Assembly: GCA_045126595.1 (NCBI GenBank)
Contig: JBGVOS010000004.1
Location: forward strand, 1 to 10,447
DNA: 10,447 bases
Reading direction: 5' to 3'
Source of the DNA: UBA1189 sp045126595
Lineage (GTDB): Bacteria > Bacteroidota > Bacteroidia > Bacteroidales > Bacteroidaceae
Translations under genes and position numbers: made by a program
Notes under the pieces: model-generated
Told to the model about the DNA's origin: nothing
The model's database searches: none
The model's input: the letters and a program-made list of their open reading frames with translations, nothing else
Part shown: positions 6,608 through 10,447 of the stretch, in pieces
Layout of the letters: each line of letters starts with the position of its first letter
How positions within the stretch are numbered: the first letter of the stretch is position 1

Positions 6608-6683
6608 AATCTGTTAGAATCACATCACAGAGCCTAATTCAGAATTCAAAATTCAGAATTCAAAATTCAGAATTCCTAATTAA
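6545..6683 (+). mobile_element. MITE-like repeat element candidate, 139 bp
   Basis: The left end TTAATTATGAATTATG (6545-6560) and the reverse complement of the right end (6668-6683), TTAATTAGGAATTCTG, agree at 14 of 16 bases. Between them lie a perfect palindrome (6584-6598) and a heptamer array. No target-site duplication is obvious. The ends are AT-rich and low in complexity, so part of the match could be chance. The element overlaps the 3' end of the SDR gene. Confidence 0.35.
6584..6598. repeat. Perfect palindrome AACTTCG-A-CGAAGTT
   Basis: Seven bases repeat in inverted order around one central A, or equivalently a 6-bp stem with a GAC loop. It lies inside the SDR reading frame, in the part with atypical composition. 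It is followed by AATTCTTA rather than a T run, so a simple intrinsic terminator is not supported. Confidence 0.6.
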
Positions 6684-6685
6684 CA
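6637..6685 (+). repeat. ATTCAGA/ATTCAAA heptamer array
   Basis: Seven contiguous 7-nt units: ATTCAGA, ATTCAAA, ATTCAGA, ATTCAAA, ATTCAGA, then the drifting units ATTCCTA and ATTAACA. This is the clearest of the arrays. It ends 5 nt before the start codon of the small protein at 6691, so it forms most of that gene's leader. Confidence 0.85.
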
Positions 6686-6690
6686 ATCCC

Positions 6691-6984
6691 ATGTACCAGA
6701 AATTTATCATAACCCAGGAGGGTGTGTTGCGCTTCGGCCATGTGTACCAACATCGCGACCTGCTGGCGTGGAACGAGGAGTGCCCCTATGGCGGTGGGTT
6801 GTGGAAGGTGGACGAGGAGCGTCGCGCCATACTGCTCTATGGCCGCTCGTTTGCCTTCGGCACCCCACAATTTGAGTATGTGAGACGCATTGAATGGAGC
6901 GGTACAGGCGGCACGCCGCGCCCGCTGTTCTACCTGCCACACTGGCCCTCGGAGGAGCAATTGGTGCCGGTGATGGTGCGGTGA
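6691..6984 (+). CDS. Small conserved Bacteroidales protein of unknown function
   Basis: 97 residues from ATG 6691. I recall similar short proteins in Bacteroidales with the pattern RFGHVYQHRDLL, then YGGGLWKVD, ILLYGRSFAFGTP and LFYLPHWPSEE, but no function is known to me. It is rich in aromatic residues and Gly, has no signal peptide or membrane segment, and is probably a small cytosolic beta-rich protein. GC content and codon use match the SDR gene before it, which argues that it is real. An AT-rich heptamer array separates it from the SDR gene and a promoter-bearing gap from the GH30 gene. Confidence 0.75.
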   Translation: MYQKFIITQEGVLRFGHVYQHRDLLAWNEECPYGGGLWKVDEERRAILLYGRSFAFGTPQFEYVRRIEWSGTGGTPRPLFYLPHWPSEEQLVPVMVR

Positions 6985-7033
6985 GGCTCCTGCCGTAGAC
7001 ATGCGGAACAACCTGTTGGTTCGCCCCGATTCA

Positions 7034-7065
7034 CTTGCATAATTTACCGATATCATATAACTTTG
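7034..7065 (+). promoter_or_regulatory. Bacteroidota-type promoter for the GH30 gene cluster
   Basis: CTTG at 7034-7037 (TTG of the -33 element) and TAACTTTG at 7058-7065, a full match to TAnnTTTG, are separated by 20 nt, the usual spacing for the Bacteroidota primary sigma factor. Transcription should begin around 7072, leaving a leader of about 20 nt before ATG 7092. It would drive the GH30, esterase and GH43 genes. Confidence 0.75.
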
Positions 7066-7091
7066 TACCACTCCTATATTAACATTGCATT

Positions 7092-8648
7092 ATGATGAAA
7101 ACGACAAGAACAATCATAGCATCGCTGGCTATGCTGGCAATGACAGGCATGGCCACCGCGCAAGAGAAAAAGGTGTATGCCATAAACAAGAATGTGACGT
7201 ATCAGGTAATTGACAATTTTGCGGCTTCGGATGCATGGAGATGTGACTTTATTGGTAAATATTGGCCGGAGGAGAAGAAGGAGCAGATTGCCGACCTGCT
7301 GTTCAATCGCGAGTTTGACAAGGAGGGAAACCCCAAGGGAATGGCCTTGACCGCCTGGCGTGTGAACATCGGTGGAGGAAGCTATGAAAACCGTGAAGCA
7401 AAAGAGGTAAACAACAGTTGGAACCGCACTGAGTGCTTCCTCTCGCCAGACGGGAAGTATGACTTCACGAAACAGGCCGGACAACAGTGGTTCATGAAGG
7501 CTGCCAGGGACAGGGGGATGAACAATTTCCTGTTCTTTGCCAATTCGGCCCCTTACTTCATGACACGAAGCGGAGCCACGGTATCGATGGATGGCAATAG
7601 CATCAACCTGCGCGAAGACAAGTTTGACGACTTTGCCCGATTCCTAGTAAACTGTGCCAAGCATTTCAATGAGGAGGGATATAAAATAAGCTATATAAGC
7701 CCTATCAATGAACCGAATGGGGAATGGCACACCAACTTTTTCCAGGAAGGAAGCTTTGCCACAAAGGCTGACATCTACCGTATGGTGGAGGAACTGGACA
7801 AGGCCATCGAGGAGGAGCATATAAAGACGAAAATCCTGATCCCCGAAATTGGCGAAATGAAGTATCTGTTTGAAGTGGATGCGGATGCCAAAATGCCCGA
7901 TGACATTATCCACTCTATGTTCTACAAGGATGGAGAGTATAGCGTACTGGGATTCAAGAATCTGTACAATTGTGTAGCGGCACATGACTACTGGACGGCC
8001 TATCCGCCCCAACTGCTGGTAGATATGCGTACAGACATACGGAACACGTTGGCACAAAACAACCATCAGACGAAGTTCTGGGCATCGGAGTATTGCATAC
8101 TGGAAAAGAACGAGGAGATTACCATGAAGCCCTCACCGATAAGAAGCATCAACTTGGGACTCTATGTGGCACGCATCATCCATAATGACTTGGCGGTGGC
8201 CAACGCCTCAGCATGGCAGTGGTGGACGGCTGTATCGCTGGGCGAAGATGTGCCTATCCAACTGTTGCCGATGAAGGGCTCCTCGTCTGAATCGGTAAAA
8301 TACGATGGCGTCATATCGCCTACAAAGATGTTTTGGACAACGGCAAACTACAGCTTCTTCGTACGCCCCGGCATGAAGCGCATCGACGTGAAACCGGTAG
8401 GACGACAGGTCACAGACCTGGAGGCGGCAACCTCGCTCATGGTGTCTTCATATACCGACGGCAAAGAGGTGGTGACGGTAATCATCAACTACACCGACAA
8501 GGAGGAACTGCTGGAGCTGAAATACAACAAAGCAAAAAAGGGAAAGATGTATATAACCTCCATTGACAAGGACTTGGAATATATAGGCAAGCATCCTTTG
8601 GCAGAGTTGTCGATTCCGGCACGTTCGGTAGTAACGGTGGTGATGTAA
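7092..8648 (+). CDS. Secreted glycoside hydrolase family 30 (GH30)
   Basis: 518 residues; ATG 7092 and 7095 are equally possible starts. MMKTTRTIIASLAMLAMTGMATA is a type I signal peptide, cut before Gln24, so the enzyme is exported. The body is a GH30 clan-A barrel: DNFAASDAW (41-49) and TAWRVNIGGGS (87-97) are family blocks. SPINEPNGEW carries the probable acid/base Glu207, and WASEYCIL the probable nucleophile Glu333. A C-terminal beta domain (about 420-518) ending in LSIPARSVVTVVM is normal for GH30. GH30 enzymes include glucuronoxylanases, beta-1,6-galactanases and beta-1,6-glucanases; the subfamily cannot be fixed by eye. The esterase and GH43 neighbours favour xylan. It is the first gene after a good promoter and probably leads a three-gene operon. 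Confidence 0.9.
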   Translation: MMKTTRTIIASLAMLAMTGMATAQEKKVYAINKNVTYQVIDNFAASDAWRCDFIGKYWPEEKKEQIADLLFNREFDKEGNPKGMALTAWRVNIGGGSYENREAKEVNNSWNRTECFLSPDGKYDFTKQAGQQWFMKAARDRGMNNFLFFANSAPYFMTRSGATVSMDGNSINLREDKFDDFARFLVNCAKHFNEEGYKISYISPINEPNGEWHTNFFQEGSFATKADIYRMVEELDKAIEEEHIKTKILIPEIGEMKYLFEVDADAKMPDDIIHSMFYKDGEYSVLGFKNLYNCVAAHDYWTAYPPQLLVDMRTDIRNTLAQNNHQTKFWASEYCILEKNEEITMKPSPIRSINLGLYVARIIHNDLAVANASAWQWWTAVSLGEDVPIQLLPMKGSSSESVKYDGVISPTKMFWTTANYSFFVRPGMKRIDVKPVGRQVTDLEAATSLMVSSYTDGKEVVTVIINYTDKEELLELKYNKAKKGKMYITSIDKDLEYIGKHPLAELSIPARSVVTVVM

Positions 8649-8690
8649 ATGATAATGAAAGTAAGAAATCTCTTGCAAACAGACTATATC

Positions 8691-9566
8691 ATGAGAAAAA
8701 GAAACATTGCATTGATGGCTATGGCAGTAATCTGCATAGCAAGCATGGCTCAAAACTGGAACCAGGGAAGCCGAGTGGAAAACCACACCATGAAGAGCGA
8801 GGTGTTGGGCACGGAGCGTAACTATACGGTGTATCTCCCTGCTGGATATGACCAAAACACGGGACAGACATACCCGGTGCTGTACCTGCTGCACGGCATG
8901 GATGCCACGAACAAGGACTGGTATGAGCGCGGACACGTGAAGGACGTGATGGATCAGCTCACCGCCTCGGGCGAGGCTAACGCCATGATTATCGTCACCC
9001 CCGATGCAGGGGGCTCGGTGAGAGAGGGCAAGTGGAACGGCTACTTCGACATGAAGGGATGGCCCTACGAGGAGTTCTTCTACACGGAGTTCCTGCCCAT
9101 GATAGAGAAGACCTACCGCATCAAGGGCGACAAGCAGCACCGTGCCATTGCCGGTCTCTCGATGGGTGGAGGTGGCTGCACAAGCTATGCCCAACGCCAT
9201 ACCGACATGTACTGTGCCTGCTATGCCATGAGCGCACTGATGCATCTTCCTCCTGCTGACGAGGATGGTGTGAAGGAGGGCAACCGTATGGCACTGCTTG
9301 TCGATGCGGTATATCGATTGAGTTGTGTGGACTATGTGGCCCAGGCCGACGAGGCTCGCAAGAAGAAGCTGCGCACAGTGCAATGGTTTGTCGACTGTGG
9401 TGATGATGACTTCCTCTTCGACTGTAATCTCGACTTCTATCAAGCCATGCGCAGGGCACATATACCCTGCCAACTGCGCGTACGCGACGGTGGTCACACC
9501 TGGGAGTACTGGCACTCGGCACTCTACATAGCGCTGCCTTGGGTAAGCCGACAGTTTGGTAAATAA
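8691..9566 (+). CDS. Secreted CE1/esterase-D-like serine esterase
   Basis: 291 residues from ATG 8691. The frame is open back to ATG 8649, right after the GH30 stop, but the signal peptide MRKRNIALMAMAVICIASMA (cut before Gln21) fits the later start. The alpha/beta-hydrolase residues are YLLHGMDATNKDW (65-77) near the oxyanion hole, nucleophile Ser157 in GLSMGG, acid Asp240 in DCGDDDF, and His269 in DGGHTW. This is the esterase D/CE1 group, which includes feruloyl and acetyl-xylan esterases. It probably removes acyl or feruloyl groups that block the polysaccharide chain, helping the flanking glycosidases. It lies 42 nt after GH30 and 20 nt before GH43. No carbohydrate-binding module or second domain is seen. 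Substrate inferred from context. Confidence 0.9.
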   Translation: MRKRNIALMAMAVICIASMAQNWNQGSRVENHTMKSEVLGTERNYTVYLPAGYDQNTGQTYPVLYLLHGMDATNKDWYERGHVKDVMDQLTASGEANAMIIVTPDAGGSVREGKWNGYFDMKGWPYEEFFYTEFLPMIEKTYRIKGDKQHRAIAGLSMGGGGCTSYAQRHTDMYCACYAMSALMHLPPADEDGVKEGNRMALLVDAVYRLSCVDYVAQADEARKKKLRTVQWFVDCGDDDFLFDCNLDFYQAMRRAHIPCQLRVRDGGHTWEYWHSALYIALPWVSRQFGK

Positions 9567-9586
9567 TCCGATAAAAGTACACAGAT

Positions 9587-10447
9587 ATGAAAAAGCTACT
9601 ACTTACTCTCACCTTGGGTGCAATGGCTATCGCAGGCATAGCACAGACCATTACTAACGGGAACCTTCACCGATTCCGCGCTACACAAAACCCTTTTATC
9701 ACACACAAACACACGGCCGACCCTGCCCCCATTGTCAAGGGCGACACGCTGTACCTATACACAGGAGTAGACTATGCAGGCAACCAGAGTAACTACAAGA
9801 TGCATGAGTGGGCACTCTTTACCACCACCGACATGATGCACTGGACCGAGCACAAGAGTCCATTACACGTGGATGAGTTCAAATGGCAGAACTCACACGC
9901 TGCCTTCGCCGCCCACGTGGCCGAAAAAAATGGGAAATACTATTTCTACGTATCGACCAACTGGTGTGGCATAGGCGTTGCCGTAGGCGACTCGCCCTAT
10001 GGCCCATTCAAAGATGCGCTGGGAAAACCTATGCTAACCAATGCCGACTGCCCTGGAACCGACCACGCATGGGCTTGCATTGACCCTGCCGTATACCAAG
10101 ACGAGGAAGGCAATGCATGGATATACTGGGGTAACCGACGTTGCTTTGCCGCCAAACTGAAACCCAACATGATAGAAATTGACGGTGAGGTGATGGACAT
10201 CACTCCCCAAGGAGCAAATTTCACAGAGGCTCCTTGGATACATAAACATAACGGCAAGTACTACCTCACCTTTGCCGAGGGATGGCCTGAAAAACTGGGC
10301 TACGCCATAGGCGAATCACCCATAGGACCCTTTGAGTACAAAGGTACATTCTCGGAGATTGCCGGGAACAGCAATACCACACATCCAGGCATCGTGAAAT
10401 TCAAGGGAAAAACCATCCTCTTCACCCACAATGGCGGATTACACACA
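9587..10447 (+). CDS. Secreted glycoside hydrolase family 43 (GH43), 3' end missing
   Basis: The gene is open to the window edge; 287 residues are visible. MKKLLLTLTLGAMAIAGIA is a signal peptide, cut before Gln20. The three GH43 acidic residues can be placed on the five-bladed propeller: base Asp45 in HTADPAPIVKGD, pKa modulator Asp166 in CIDPAVYQDEEG, and acid Glu214 in FTEAPWIHKHNGKYYL. SPYGPF and SPIGPF are the repeated blade motif of this clan. Activity is probably alpha-L-arabinofuranosidase or beta-xylosidase, acting on side chains or short products. The length seen falls just short of a full propeller, and a C-terminal CBM6-like domain could follow outside the window. It lies 20 nt after the esterase, in the same direction, and is probably in the same operon. 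Confidence 0.9.
   Translation, partial: MKKLLLTLTLGAMAIAGIAQTITNGNLHRFRATQNPFITHKHTADPAPIVKGDTLYLYTGVDYAGNQSNYKMHEWALFTTTDMMHWTEHKSPLHVDEFKWQNSHAAFAAHVAEKNGKYYFYVSTNWCGIGVAVGDSPYGPFKDALGKPMLTNADCPGTDHAWACIDPAVYQDEEGNAWIYWGNRRCFAAKLKPNMIEIDGEVMDITPQGANFTEAPWIHKHNGKYYLTFAEGWPEKLGYAIGESPIGPFEYKGTFSEIAGNSNTTHPGIVKFKGKTILFTHNGGLHT

Noticed and set aside
4290..6690. CRISPR array
   Set aside because: The repeats are 7-nt tandem units with no spacers and there are no cas genes.
8448..9515. Long antisense reading frame (355 codons)
   Set aside because: It lies opposite the esterase gene, whose signal peptide and catalytic triad are intact. The antisense protein is rich in His, Val and Cys in the way of a shadow frame in GC-rich DNA and shows no domain.

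Overview
The window looks like a Bacteroidota (Bacteroidales, Bacteroides/Prevotella-like) chromosome. The evidence is a clean Bacteroidota-type promoter (TTG at about -33 and TAACTTTG at about -7) before the glycoside hydrolase cluster, no consistent Shine-Dalgarno sequences, secreted enzymes cleaved before Gln, a polysaccharide-degrading gene set, and AT-rich heptameric repeats between genes. All convincing genes are on the + strand.

Region A (1-3731) is AT-richer and reads as part of a DNA-defence or restriction island. It holds the 3' part of a DUF2357/PDDEXK_7 (McrC-like) nuclease gene, a 226-residue protein made of two diverged copies of one unrecognised domain, and a DEAH-box SF2 helicase. 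The helicase's C-terminal domain resembles the sulfur-binding or reader domains of McrA-type HNH nucleases. Spacings are 21 and 4 nt, so this is probably one transcript. The upstream partner (an McrB-like ATPase and/or a methyltransferase) would lie outside the window.

Region B (3778-4708) is a mutation-avoidance pair: vsr (T:G mismatch endonuclease, all catalytic and zinc residues present) followed by a MutT-type Nudix hydrolase whose start lies close to or inside the vsr end. Just downstream, 4779-4862 still encodes a diverged copy of the Vsr C-terminal tail. This looks like the scar of an older vsr allele and suggests the island has been exchanged at this point.

Region C (4709-6984) has higher GC and holds a lipoprotein-type nitroreductase, an RmlD-like extended SDR and a small conserved Bacteroidales protein. 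The gaps contain degenerate tandem arrays with a strict 7-nt period. A 139-bp MITE-like segment with imperfect terminal inverted repeats overlaps the 3' end of the SDR gene.

Region D (7034-10447) starts with the promoter and continues with three exported carbohydrate-active enzymes: GH30, a CE1/esterase-D-like serine esterase, and a GH43 cut by the window edge. Together they fit degradation of a decorated plant polysaccharide, most plausibly (arabino)xylan, in the periplasm. No SusC/SusD pair or regulator is visible. The most novel material is the region A gene set, the vsr scar and the heptamer arrays.
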